Under the pieces are notes generated by a model. The model was given only the letters and a program-made list of their open reading frames with translations, was not told where the DNA came from and ran no database searches. Position numbers and translations under genes: made by a program. From positions 398,742-462,741 of the forward strand of contig NZ_QSNG01000001.1 in assembly GCF_003416765.1 (NCBI RefSeq): a DNA stretch of 64,000 nt. The letters are read 5' to 3'. Below, in pieces: positions 36,483-44,242 of the stretch. Source of the DNA: Paratractidigestivibacter faecalis (lineage in GTDB: Bacteria; Actinomycetota; Coriobacteriia; Coriobacteriales; Atopobiaceae). How positions within the stretch are numbered: position 1 is the stretch's first letter; each line of letters begins with the position of its first letter.

Positions 36483-36941
36483 GTGAGCGATTTCGTCAAG
36501 GAAGACAACGTCTTCGTCAACCAGGACGCCGAGAGCCGCGAGGCCGTTCTTCGCTTCATCGCCGACCGTGCTGCCGAGCTTGGCATCACCGATGACGCCG
36601 ATGCCGTCTACGAGGCCTTCCTGGCCCGCGAGGACATGGGCGAGACGGGCATGACCGACGGCTTTGCCGTGCCGCACGCCAAGACCGACGCCATCAAGCG
36701 CGCCGCCGTCATCGTCGTGAAGAACAACCGCGCCCTGGAGTGGCCGTCCTTTGACGACAAGCCCGTCGACGTCGCCATCTCGCTGCTCGTTCCCGACGGA
36801 GAGGCCGGCACCACCCACATCAAGCTCCTCTCCAAGACCGCCGTCCTGCTCATGCGCGAGGAGTTCAAGAACCTCGTCCGTAGCACCGACGACCGCAAGG
36901 CCATCGCCGACGCCATCAACGCCGGCATCGAGGAGGACTAG
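36483..36941 (+). CDS. PTS fructose-family EIIA component
   Basis: 152 residues, PTS EIIA type 2 (fructose/mannitol) fold. The phospho-accepting residue is His65 in GFAVPHAKT. It receives phosphate from HPr and gives it to EIIB. GTG start at 36483 with CAAGGAGA upstream. It is the only EIIA in the window and shares family with the EIIB and EIIC nine kilobases upstream, so the three probably form one permease bracketing the pathway genes. It has its own terminator downstream. Confidence 0.93.
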   Translation: MSDFVKEDNVFVNQDAESREAVLRFIADRAAELGITDDADAVYEAFLAREDMGETGMTDGFAVPHAKTDAIKRAAVIVVKNNRALEWPSFDDKPVDVAISLLVPDGEAGTTHIKLLSKTAVLLMREEFKNLVRSTDDRKAIADAINAGIEED

Positions 36942-36971
36942 CTCCCTCCCAGCCCAAAGCGGGTATCCTTT

Positions 36972-37002
36972 GCCCTGTCGGCATGTGCCGGCAGGGCTTT
37001 TT
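36972..37002 (+). terminator. Terminator after the EIIA gene
   Basis: A 12-bp stem (GCCCTGTCGGCA with TGCCGGCAGGGC, one G-T pair), a 2-base loop and TTTTT. It marks the end of the PTS-associated cluster. Confidence 0.88.
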
Positions 37003-37052
37003 GCTTATGTGCGCGCGGCGCGGGGCCGCGGCTGACTGACCCGGGAGGTCTC

Positions 37053-37634
37053 ATGTTCAGGCAGAAGACAGACAAGCGCGTGGCCGTGTTCTTTGCTGAG
37101 GGCTTCGAGGAGGTGGAGGCCATCTCGGTGGTTGACGTCCTCTTCCGCGCGGGCATCCCCTGCGACATGGTCTCCATCACGGGCGAGTTGAACGTGACCT
37201 CCTCGCGCGAGGTGACGGTGGTCTGCAACCGCAGCATCGCCGACGAGGGCTTTGACTTCGACGAGTACGACATGCTGGTGCTGCCCGGCGGCATCCCCGG
37301 CATGCCCAACCTGCGTGACTGCGCGCCGCTCTGCAACGCCCTGGTGAGGTTTGCCGAGGCCGGCCGCGGCGTGGCGGCCATCTGCGCCTCTCCGTCCATC
37401 CTGGCCGAGCTGGGCATCCTGCGCGGGCGTCGCGCCACGGCCAACCCGGGCTTCCAGGACGTCTGCTCCGAGCATGGCGCCGAGGTGCTGTCGGGCGAGC
37501 GCGCAGTGCGCGACGGCAACGTCATCACGAGCCAGGGCATGGCCACGGCCACGTACTTTGCGCTCGAGATCGTCGACTACTACCTGGGCAAGGACGCCGT
37601 CGACGACGTCTGCGAGGGCATCGTCCTCATGTAG
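37053..37634 (+). CDS. DJ-1/PfpI family protein
   Basis: 193 residues. The DJ-1 family N-terminus (VAVFFAEGFEEVEAISVVDVL) includes the conserved Glu near residue 20, and the nucleophile elbow is AAICASPSIL with Cys near 110. GMATATYFALEIV near the C-terminus is also typical. Bacterial members include ThiJ/YajL types implicated in protein or methylglyoxal protection; the exact activity is disputed. GGGAGG precedes the ATG. Single gene with a terminator just upstream. Confidence 0.88.
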   Translation: MFRQKTDKRVAVFFAEGFEEVEAISVVDVLFRAGIPCDMVSITGELNVTSSREVTVVCNRSIADEGFDFDEYDMLVLPGGIPGMPNLRDCAPLCNALVRFAEAGRGVAAICASPSILAELGILRGRRATANPGFQDVCSEHGAEVLSGERAVRDGNVITSQGMATATYFALEIVDYYLGKDAVDDVCEGIVLM

Positions 37635-37677
37635 CGGCCCGGGGCCGGCCGGGCGCCGGTTGGCGATGGAGCTGCGG

Positions 37678-37788
37678 GAGCCACATTTTGCGGGCTTTGG
37701 CAGGCGAGAAGGGCGGATTTGGGCCCAAGAGCCACGTTTTGCGGGCTTTGGCACGGCCGTTTCTGCCAAACCCCGCAATCTGTGGCTC
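37678..37788. repeat. 25-bp repeat, two direct copies and one inverted
   Basis: GAGCCACATTTTGCGGGCTT begins copy 1 (37678-37702). Copy 2 (37729-37753) differs at one base. A less exact inverted copy lies at 37764-37788. The start-to-start period is 51 bases and a GGCGAGAA octamer lies between copies 1 and 2. Outside these, CCGGTTGG and CCAACCGG also pair, so the whole stretch could fold as a composite hairpin. Confidence 0.8.
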
Positions 37789-37943
37789 GGGCGGTCCGGT
37801 GGTCCAACCGGCCGTGCCACGGCCGCGCCTCGCGCGAACTTCTCGTCAGCGGCCCAAACGTTTCGTGCGCGTGTCGGTACGGGCGCGTTTATTGACCGTG
37901 CAGCGCCCCAAGCGTATCTTTACCGCATAAAATTACAGCCGGA

Positions 37944-37969
37944 TTGCATAAGCACTCATAATTATGCAA
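37944..37969. promoter_or_regulatory. ArgR-like operator upstream of argC
   Basis: TTGCATAA (37944-37951) and TTATGCAA (37962-37969) form a perfect inverted repeat with a 10-base spacer, and an inner CATAATTATG palindrome overlaps it. It sits in AT-rich DNA 22 bases before the argC start. This resembles arginine-repressor boxes in position and composition; the regulator itself is not in the window. Confidence 0.6.
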
Positions 37970-37990
37970 TAAAATGAGGGAGATATTCAA

Positions 37991-39067
37991 ATGGAGCGTA
38001 TAAGGGTCTGCGTCGTCGGCGCCACGGGCTTTGCGGGCATCGAGGTCTGCCGCCTGGTGCTTGGCCACCCCAACATGGAGCTTGCCATGGCCACCGACCG
38101 CAAGGAGGCCGGCACGCGCCTGGACGCCGTCTACCCCTCCTTTGCGGGTGCCTGCGACCTCGAGCTCTCCCTGCCCGAGCCGGACGCCATAGCCCAGGCG
38201 GCCGACGTGGCCTTCCTGGCGGTGCCGCACACGGCCTCGCTGGCCCTGACGCCCGAGCTCCTGAGGCGCGGCGTCACCGTGCTCGACCTCTCCGCCGACT
38301 ACCGCCTGCACGACCCGCAGGTCTACGAGCAATGGTACAACACGCCCCACACCAGCCCGGAGCTCCTCTCCCAGACCGTCTACGGCCTGCCCGAGCTCAA
38401 CCGCGAGGGCATCCTCGCTGTGGCCGAGCGCCACGCCGCCGGTCAGGCCGTCCTGGTCTCCGTGCCGGGCTGCTATCCCACGGCCACGGCCCTTGCCGCC
38501 ACGCCCGCCCTCTCCGCGGGCCTGGCAGGCGGTGACCTGGTCATCGCCGACGCCATCTCCGGCGTCTCCGGCGCCGGCCGCGGAGCCAACGCGCGCACCC
38601 ACTACTGCCACGCCAACGAGTCCGTGGAGGCCTACGGCGTGGCCAAGCACCGCCACACGCCCGAGATCGAGCAGACCCTCTCCGAGGTCGCCGGCCGCCA
38701 GATGAACGTGGTCTTCACCCCGCACCTGGCCCCGCTCACCCGCGGGCTTCTCTCCACCGTCTATCTTGAGGCCGCAGACGGCGTCACCGCCGAGGACGTC
38801 CAGGCCGCCTATGAGGCCCGCTTTGCCAACGAGCCACTGGTCACGGTCCTGCCCGCAGGCTCCATGCCCTCCACGAGCTCCGTCTTTGGCACCGCCCGCG
38901 CCCAGGTGGGCGTGGCCTTGGACGCCCGACGCCGACGCACCATCATTGCCTCCTGCGCCATCGACAACCTGGGCAAGGGCGCTGCCGCCCAGGCCGTCCA
39001 GAACGCAAACATCGTGCTCGGCCTGCCCGAGCTCGCCGGCATCGACATGCCGGCCCCCCTGGTCTAG
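37991..39067 (+). CDS. argC: N-acetyl-gamma-glutamyl-phosphate reductase
   Basis: 358 residues. Third step of acetylated arginine synthesis: NADPH-dependent reduction of N-acetylglutamyl phosphate to the semialdehyde. N-terminal Rossmann motif VVGATGFAGIEVCRLVLGHP; catalytic Cys161 in VPGCYPTA; HRHTPEIEQ holds the partner His region. First gene of argCJBD, 80 bases before argJ. GAGGGAGA lies before the ATG, and the ArgR-like operator overlaps the promoter region. Confidence 0.97.
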   Translation: MERIRVCVVGATGFAGIEVCRLVLGHPNMELAMATDRKEAGTRLDAVYPSFAGACDLELSLPEPDAIAQAADVAFLAVPHTASLALTPELLRRGVTVLDLSADYRLHDPQVYEQWYNTPHTSPELLSQTVYGLPELNREGILAVAERHAAGQAVLVSVPGCYPTATALAATPALSAGLAGGDLVIADAISGVSGAGRGANARTHYCHANESVEAYGVAKHRHTPEIEQTLSEVAGRQMNVVFTPHLAPLTRGLLSTVYLEAADGVTAEDVQAAYEARFANEPLVTVLPAGSMPSTSSVFGTARAQVGVALDARRRRTIIASCAIDNLGKGAAAQAVQNANIVLGLPELAGIDMPAPLV

Positions 39068-39147
39068 CAGGCGAGAAGCCCCCGCGCCGCCCTGGCGGCA
39101 CCGCCACCGCGCGTGCGGGCTTCTCGGCTTAGAAGATAGGACATTAC

Positions 39148-40440
39148 ATGAGCGACTTTGAGCCCATAGAGCTTCCGATCGCCCCGGATACGCCCGAGGC
39201 CTTTGGCTTTGCCCCCTGTGAGGGTGGCGTCTGCGCTGCCGCGGGCGTCTCTGCGGCGGGCCTGCACGCCGGCTTCCGCCGCGACCCCAACCGTCGTGAC
39301 ATGGCCCTTGTCGTTGCGGACCAGACCTGCGTGGCTGCCGGCACCTTCACCACCAACCGCTTCTGCGCAGCTCCGGTCATCGTCTCCCGCGAGCACGTGG
39401 CCGACGGCCGTGCCCGCGCGGTCATCCTCAACTCCGGAAACGCCAACGCCGCCACCGGCGAGCCGGGCCTTGCTACCGCGCGCCGCACGGCAGACCTCGT
39501 CGCCGCCACGCTGGGCTGCGAGCCGTCCGACGTCCTGGTGGCCTCCACGGGCGTCATCGGGCAGGAGCTGGACTTCTCGCCCTTTGAGACGGGCGTGCCT
39601 GCCGCGGCCGAGGCCCTTGCCGCCACGCCTGCGGCGGCCCACGACGCGGCCTGCGCCGTCATGACCACCGACACCGTGCCTAAGGAGGCCTCCTTCGTAG
39701 GCAAGCTGCCCGCGGCAGACGGCTCCGCGTACGAGGTCCACGTGGGCGGTTTCGTCAAGGGCTCCGGCATGATCCAGCCCAACATGGCCACTATGCTCTG
39801 CGTCATGTCCACGGACGCGCCCCTCACCAGCGAGGCCGCGCACGAGGCGCTTCTCGCCGCCGTGAAGCAGACCTTCAACAAGGTCACCGTGGACTCCGAC
39901 ACCTCCACCAACGACACCGCCATCCTGCTGGCAACGGGCAAGGCTGCGCCGGCGGGGGAGAGCGTGGGCGTTGGCTCCGCGGCCTTCCCGGCCATCGCCG
40001 CCGCCATCAAGGCCGTATGCGGCGAGCTTGCCCGCAAGATCGCGGCCGACGGCGAGGGCTCCACCAAGCTCGTGACCGTCAACGTGCTGGGCGCCGCCAA
40101 CGACGCCGACGCAGACGCCGTCGCCCGCGCGATTGCCAACTCGCCGCTGGTCAAGACCGCCATTTTTGGCCATGACGCCAACTGGGGGCGCGTGGCCGCG
40201 GCTGCCGGCAAGTGCGGCGTTCCCTTTGACCAGCGTGCGGTTGACATCGACTTCATGGGCGTGCCCGTGTGCCGCGCCGGCCTCACCGTCCCCATGGACG
40301 AGGACGACATGCTGCGCCGCTTTGAGGCGCCCGAGATCGACATCATCGTCGATCTGCACTCCGGAGACGCCCACACGCGCGTCTGGACCTGCGACCTCAC
40401 GCACGACTACGTCACCATCAACGGCGACTACCGCACGTAG
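39148..40440 (+). CDS. argJ: Glutamate N-acetyltransferase/amino-acid acetyltransferase (ArgJ)
   Basis: 430 residues. ArgJ moves the acetyl group from N-acetylornithine to glutamate, so acetyl is recycled. Many members can also start the cycle with acetyl-CoA. The autoprocessing site is KGSGMIQPNMATML, with nucleophile Thr215 at the alpha/beta junction. Presence of ArgJ with argC, argB and argD means the cyclic pathway. A degenerate palindrome of the GGGACAGTCCC family lies just after the stop, before argB. Confidence 0.97.
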   Translation: MSDFEPIELPIAPDTPEAFGFAPCEGGVCAAAGVSAAGLHAGFRRDPNRRDMALVVADQTCVAAGTFTTNRFCAAPVIVSREHVADGRARAVILNSGNANAATGEPGLATARRTADLVAATLGCEPSDVLVASTGVIGQELDFSPFETGVPAAAEALAATPAAAHDAACAVMTTDTVPKEASFVGKLPAADGSAYEVHVGGFVKGSGMIQPNMATMLCVMSTDAPLTSEAAHEALLAAVKQTFNKVTVDSDTSTNDTAILLATGKAAPAGESVGVGSAAFPAIAAAIKAVCGELARKIAADGEGSTKLVTVNVLGAANDADADAVARAIANSPLVKTAIFGHDANWGRVAAAAGKCGVPFDQRAVDIDFMGVPVCRAGLTVPMDEDDMLRRFEAPEIDIIVDLHSGDAHTRVWTCDLTHDYVTINGDYRT

Positions 40441-40450
40441 CTGACAACGG

Positions 40451-40475
40451 GAGAAATAGACAGTCCCTTTTTCTC
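40451..40475. repeat. Degenerate GGGACAGTCCC-type palindrome
   Basis: GAGAAA...GACAGTCCC...TTTCTC, 10 bases after the argJ stop. The left arm has diverged from the right. Confidence 0.55.
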
Positions 40476-40513
40476 ACTGCCACGTTGCCGTCCGAGTCTG
40501 TTTGGAGAAGCAC

Positions 40514-41389
40514 ATGAAGAAGCGTGACCGCATGGAGCGCGACCGCGCGGCGAGCAAGGCCGAGCTGCTCTGCGAGGCGCTGCCCTGGATCAACAAGATG
40601 AGCGGCAAGACCTTCGTCATCAAGTACGGCGGCTCTGCCATGGAGGACCCTGAGCTCTGCCGCCAGGTGGTCGCCGACATCGAGATGCTCAAGCTCATGG
40701 GCGTGCGCATCGTGCTCGTGCACGGCGGCGGCAAGGCCATCAACGCCATGCTCAAGCGCCTTGACGTGCCCGTGAGGTTCAAGGACGGCCTGCGCGTCAC
40801 CGACGACGAGACCATGGAGGCCGTGCAGGAGGTCCTGGTCGGCCACGTCAACCAGCAGCTCGTCTGGGCCCTGAACGAGTACGGCCACAACGCGGTGGGC
40901 ATCTCCGGCGCGGACGGCAAGACCCTGAAGGCCGAGCCCGTCGACCCCGACCTGGGCCGCGTTGGCCGCATCCGCGAGGTGGACACCAACCTCATCAATA
41001 CCATCCTGGACGACGGCTACATTCCCGTGGTCGCCACGGTGGGCTGCGGCCCGGACGGCTTCTACAACATCAACGCCGACGTGGCCGCCGACAAGATCGC
41101 CGAGGCCATGGGCGCCGACAAGCTCATCTACCTCACCGATGTTGACGGCCTCTTCCGCGACTTCTCCGACGAGGACAGCCTCGTGGCCCAGCTCACCCGC
41201 ACCGAGACCCACGAGCTCCTGGAGTCCGGCACCTTGGACGGCGGCATGATTCCCAAGATCCGCTCCGTCGCCGAGGCGCTTGACGCCGGCGTCTCCGAGG
41301 TCGTCATCCTGAACGGCACCTACCCGCACTCGCTGCTGCTGGAGATCTTCACCGACGCCGGCTGCGGCACCATGTTCACCCAGGACTAG
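40514..41389 (+). CDS. argB: Acetylglutamate kinase
   Basis: About 291 residues of the amino-acid kinase family. Phosphorylates N-acetylglutamate, usually the arginine-feedback step. Conserved KYGGSAM (near 37), LVHGGGKAIN (near 73) and a C-terminal DGGMIPK segment. I prefer the ATG at 40514 (TTGGAG six bases upstream) to the in-frame TTG at 40502. A basic N-terminal helix (KKRDRMERDRAASKAELL) is of the kind seen in arginine-sensitive hexameric enzymes. Confidence 0.97.
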   Translation: MKKRDRMERDRAASKAELLCEALPWINKMSGKTFVIKYGGSAMEDPELCRQVVADIEMLKLMGVRIVLVHGGGKAINAMLKRLDVPVRFKDGLRVTDDETMEAVQEVLVGHVNQQLVWALNEYGHNAVGISGADGKTLKAEPVDPDLGRVGRIREVDTNLINTILDDGYIPVVATVGCGPDGFYNINADVAADKIAEAMGADKLIYLTDVDGLFRDFSDEDSLVAQLTRTETHELLESGTLDGGMIPKIRSVAEALDAGVSEVVILNGTYPHSLLLEIFTDAGCGTMFTQD

Positions 41390-41465
41390 GACGCCCGCTG
41401 GGTCAGGGCTCACGGCCCCGCGCACTTCTCGCCCGACCGCGCGTTCCATCAAGAAAGAGGACACC

Positions 41466-42722
41466 ATGCCCGACTTTGCCACCGTTGCCGCCGACGTCGT
41501 CTCTGCCGACGAGACCTACCTCATGCACACCTACGGCCGCCTGCCCGTGGAGCTCGTCTCTGCAAAGGGCGCCGTGCTCACCGACTCTACCGGCAAGGAC
41601 TACCTGGACTTCCTTGGCGGCATTGGCTGCGCCAGCCTGGGCCACTGCCACCCGGTCGTCGTGGCCGCCGTGCGCGACCAGGCCGAGAAGCTCTGGCAGG
41701 TGGGCAACTACTTCTACATCGAGAACCGCAACGAGGCGGCGCAGGCCATCTCCGGCCTGCTCTCCACGGTGACCGACGAGTCCGGCCACGTCGAGGGCTC
41801 CACCGGCACCACCTGGCGCACCTTTTTTGGCAACTCCGGTGCCGAGGCCAACGAGGGCGCCATCAAGGTCGCCCGCCGCTGGGGCGAGGTCAGGCTCGGC
41901 GGCGCCGCGGGCATCGTGAGCGCCCACAAGAGCTTCCACGGCCGCACGCTGGCCACGCTCGCCGCCACCGGCCAGGACGTCTTCCACAAGAGCTTCCAGC
42001 CGCTGCCGGCCGGCTTTGCCTCCGTTGACCTCAACGACATCGACGCGCTGCGCGAGGCTGTGGAGAACCCCGCTCCCAGCTGCGGCCCCGTCTGCGCCGT
42101 CATGCTCGAGTGCGTCCAGGGCGAGGGCGGCGTCTGGCCGGCCACCTACGACTACCTGCGCGCCGTCTCCGACCTCTGCCACGAGAAGGGCATCCTGCTC
42201 GTCATCGACGAGGTCCAGACCGGCTTCTTCCGCTGCGGCGCCCCGTTCAGCTTCCAGCGCGCCGGCATCGAGCCGGACGTCGTGAGCATGGCCAAGGGCA
42301 TCGCCGACGGCTTCCCGATGGGCGCCGTCGCCGCCCGCGCCGAGGTGGCCGACCTCATGCGTCCCGGTGACCACGGCTCCACCTTCGGCGGCAGCGCCCT
42401 TGCCATGGCCGCCTGCCGCGCCACGCTCTGTGCGCTGGTTGAGGAGGACATGGGCGAGCACGTCATTGCCACCGGCAAGCGCCTGCGCCACCGCCTGGAG
42501 GGCATGCCGCATGTGACCGAGGTTCGCGGCCGCGGCCTCATGCGTGGCGCCCAGCTGGACGTCCCCGTGGCCACGGCGCTGGTCGACGAGGGGCTGGCCG
42601 AGGGGCTCGTCCTCAACCACATCGGCGACTCCATCCTGCGCTTCCTGCCGCCCCTCTGCATCACCGACGAGCAGGTTGACGAGGGAATGGACCGCCTGGA
42701 GGCGCTTCTCGCCAAGCACTGA
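41466..42722 (+). CDS. argD: Acetylornithine aminotransferase
   Basis: 418-residue PLP enzyme, class III aminotransferase. Converts N-acetylglutamate semialdehyde to N-acetylornithine with glutamate. PLP Lys277 lies in SMAKGIADGFPMGAV, and VIDEVQTGFFRCG carries the cofactor Asp. AAGAAAGAGGAC precedes the ATG. Last gene of argCJBD; carbamoyltransferase, argG and argH are not present here. Confidence 0.96.
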   Translation: MPDFATVAADVVSADETYLMHTYGRLPVELVSAKGAVLTDSTGKDYLDFLGGIGCASLGHCHPVVVAAVRDQAEKLWQVGNYFYIENRNEAAQAISGLLSTVTDESGHVEGSTGTTWRTFFGNSGAEANEGAIKVARRWGEVRLGGAAGIVSAHKSFHGRTLATLAATGQDVFHKSFQPLPAGFASVDLNDIDALREAVENPAPSCGPVCAVMLECVQGEGGVWPATYDYLRAVSDLCHEKGILLVIDEVQTGFFRCGAPFSFQRAGIEPDVVSMAKGIADGFPMGAVAARAEVADLMRPGDHGSTFGGSALAMAACRATLCALVEEDMGEHVIATGKRLRHRLEGMPHVTEVRGRGLMRGAQLDVPVATALVDEGLAEGLVLNHIGDSILRFLPPLCITDEQVDEGMDRLEALLAKH

Positions 42723-42746
42723 GAAAAGGGGACAGTCTCTTTTTCT
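42721..42746. repeat. Imperfect GGGACAGTCCC-type palindrome at the argD stop
   Basis: GAGAAAAGGGGACAGTCTCT followed by TTTTCT; it starts within the argD stop codon. Some arm positions no longer pair. Confidence 0.6.
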
Positions 42747-42760
42747 TATAACGGATGTCG

Positions 42761-42795
42761 CGACCCCGACGTGCCCGACCGGCGCGTCGGGGTCG
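42761..42795 (+). terminator. Perfect 11-bp hairpin between argD and the flavodiiron gene
   Basis: CGACCCCGACG with CGTCGGGGTCG and a 13-base loop, no T-run. A TAGAAT -10-like hexamer follows at 42801-42806, 42 bases before the next ATG. Confidence 0.6.
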
Positions 42796-42847
42796 TGCTC
42801 TAGAATGGGTCTCGCTCTGTGCAAACCGACTGTCTGGGGGCATTTGA

Positions 42848-44008
42848 ATGCAGATTACCGAGAGCATTGCCTACGTAGGCGTGAACGACCACGACATCGA
42901 CCTCTTCGAGGGGCAGTACGACGTCCGCCAGAACGGCATGTCGTACAACTCCTACGTCGTTGTGGGCCAGAAGGTTGCCGTCATGGACACCGTTGACGGC
43001 CACTTTGTGGAGGAGTGGCTGGGCAACCTCGACGCCGCGCTTGCCGGCCGTACGCCCGACTACCTGGTGGTTCACCACATGGAGCCTGACCACTCCGCAG
43101 GTATCGCCGTCTTCATGGAGCGCTATCCTGCCGCGCAGGTGGTGGCCTCCGCGCCGGCGTTCAAGATGATGAAGGCCTACTTTGGCACCGACTTCGCCGA
43201 CCGCCGTGTGATTGCCAAGGAGGGCTTCGAGCTTGACCTGGGCGGCTACGCGCTCACCTTCGTGGGCGCCGCCAACGTCCACTGGCCCGAGGTGCTCTTC
43301 TCGTACGAGTCCACCACCAAGACGCTTTTCTCGGCTGACGGGTTTGGCAAGTTCGGGGCGCTTGACGTTGAGGACCCCGAGGGGTGGGCGTGCGAGGCTA
43401 GGCGCTATTACTTTGGCATCGTGGGCAAGTTCGGTCGCAACGTGCAGGCAGTGCTCAAGAAGGCCGCGGGCCTGGACATCGCGCGCATCTGCCCGCTCCA
43501 CGGCCCCGTGCTTGACCAGAACCTCGGCTACTACCTGGACCTCTACAACACCTGGTCCAGCTACGAGCCGGAGGACAAGGGCGTCACCGTGGCCTACGCC
43601 TCCGTCTACGGAAACACCAGGCAGGCCGCCCTCGAGCTGGCGGGTGCCCTTGAGGCCCGCGGCCAGAAGGTCTCCGTCTTTGACCTGGCCCGCGACGACA
43701 TGGCCGAGGCCGTGGAGGACGCCTTCCGCTACGACCGCCTTGTCCTGGCGAGCGTGACCTACAACGGCGGCGTCTTCCCGTGCATGGGCACCTTCATCCA
43801 CACGCTGGCCGAGCACGCCTACCAGAACCGTACGGTGGCTCTCGTGGAGTCTGGCACCTGGGCGCCCACCGCTGCCAAGGTCATGCGCGCCCAGCTTGAG
43901 GAGATGAAGGACGTGGCCGTGCTCGAGCAGGTGGCCACCGTCCGCGGCGCCCTTGATGATGCCTCCCGCGCCCAGATTGCCGCCCTGGCCGACGAACTTT
44001 CCAAGTAG
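42848..44008 (+). CDS. FprA-type flavodiiron protein (A-type flavoprotein)
   Basis: 386 residues. The N-terminal beta-lactamase-like diiron domain carries the ligand motif HHMEPDHSAG (His, Glu, Asp, His near 77-84), further ligands in VHWPEVLFSY, SADGFGKFG and PLHGP. The C-terminal flavodoxin domain begins at about residue 252 with the FMN loop SVYGNTRQAA. Flavodiiron proteins reduce O2 to water or NO to N2O in anaerobes, fed by rubredoxin or flavin reductases. No rubredoxin domain is fused. GGGGGCATTTG before the ATG is a modest ribosome site. This indicates an anaerobe that must deal with oxygen. Confidence 0.94.
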   Translation: MQITESIAYVGVNDHDIDLFEGQYDVRQNGMSYNSYVVVGQKVAVMDTVDGHFVEEWLGNLDAALAGRTPDYLVVHHMEPDHSAGIAVFMERYPAAQVVASAPAFKMMKAYFGTDFADRRVIAKEGFELDLGGYALTFVGAANVHWPEVLFSYESTTKTLFSADGFGKFGALDVEDPEGWACEARRYYFGIVGKFGRNVQAVLKKAAGLDIARICPLHGPVLDQNLGYYLDLYNTWSSYEPEDKGVTVAYASVYGNTRQAALELAGALEARGQKVSVFDLARDDMAEAVEDAFRYDRLVLASVTYNGGVFPCMGTFIHTLAEHAYQNRTVALVESGTWAPTAAKVMRAQLEEMKDVAVLEQVATVRGALDDASRAQIAALADELSK

Positions 44009-44044
44009 AGGGCCTTCTCGCCAAACGGATGGCCCCTGGATGGC

Positions 44045-44090
44045 AAGCGCCCTTGCGTGTATTAAAACGTTGATACACGCAAGGGCGCTT
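44045..44090. terminator. 18-bp perfect hairpin, first of a related pair
   Basis: Arms 44045-44062 and 44073-44090, with AAGCGCCC outermost and GCGTGTAT innermost. It lies between two convergent genes and can act in both directions. Confidence 0.75.
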
Positions 44091-44130
44091 TGCGCACTTT
44101 GGCCGTGCATGCACGGACGATTTGTGAAAT

Positions 44131-44172
44131 AAGCCCCTGCGTGTATCAATGTCTTAATACACGCAGGGGCTT
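44131..44172. terminator. 16-bp perfect hairpin, second of the pair
   Basis: Arms 44131-44146 and 44157-44172 (AAGCCCCTGCGTGTAT with ATACACGCAGGGGCTT). It shares the CTGCGTGTAT/ATACACGCAG inner region with the first. Between the two is a 14-base perfect palindrome CCGTGCATGCACGG (44103-44116). Confidence 0.75.
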
Positions 44173-44242
44173 TGCTTGACGTAGCTGGCGCAGGAGGCCG
44201 GAAACGACGGAAAACGGCGAGAAATCCGCTCTGTCTTTGGCC

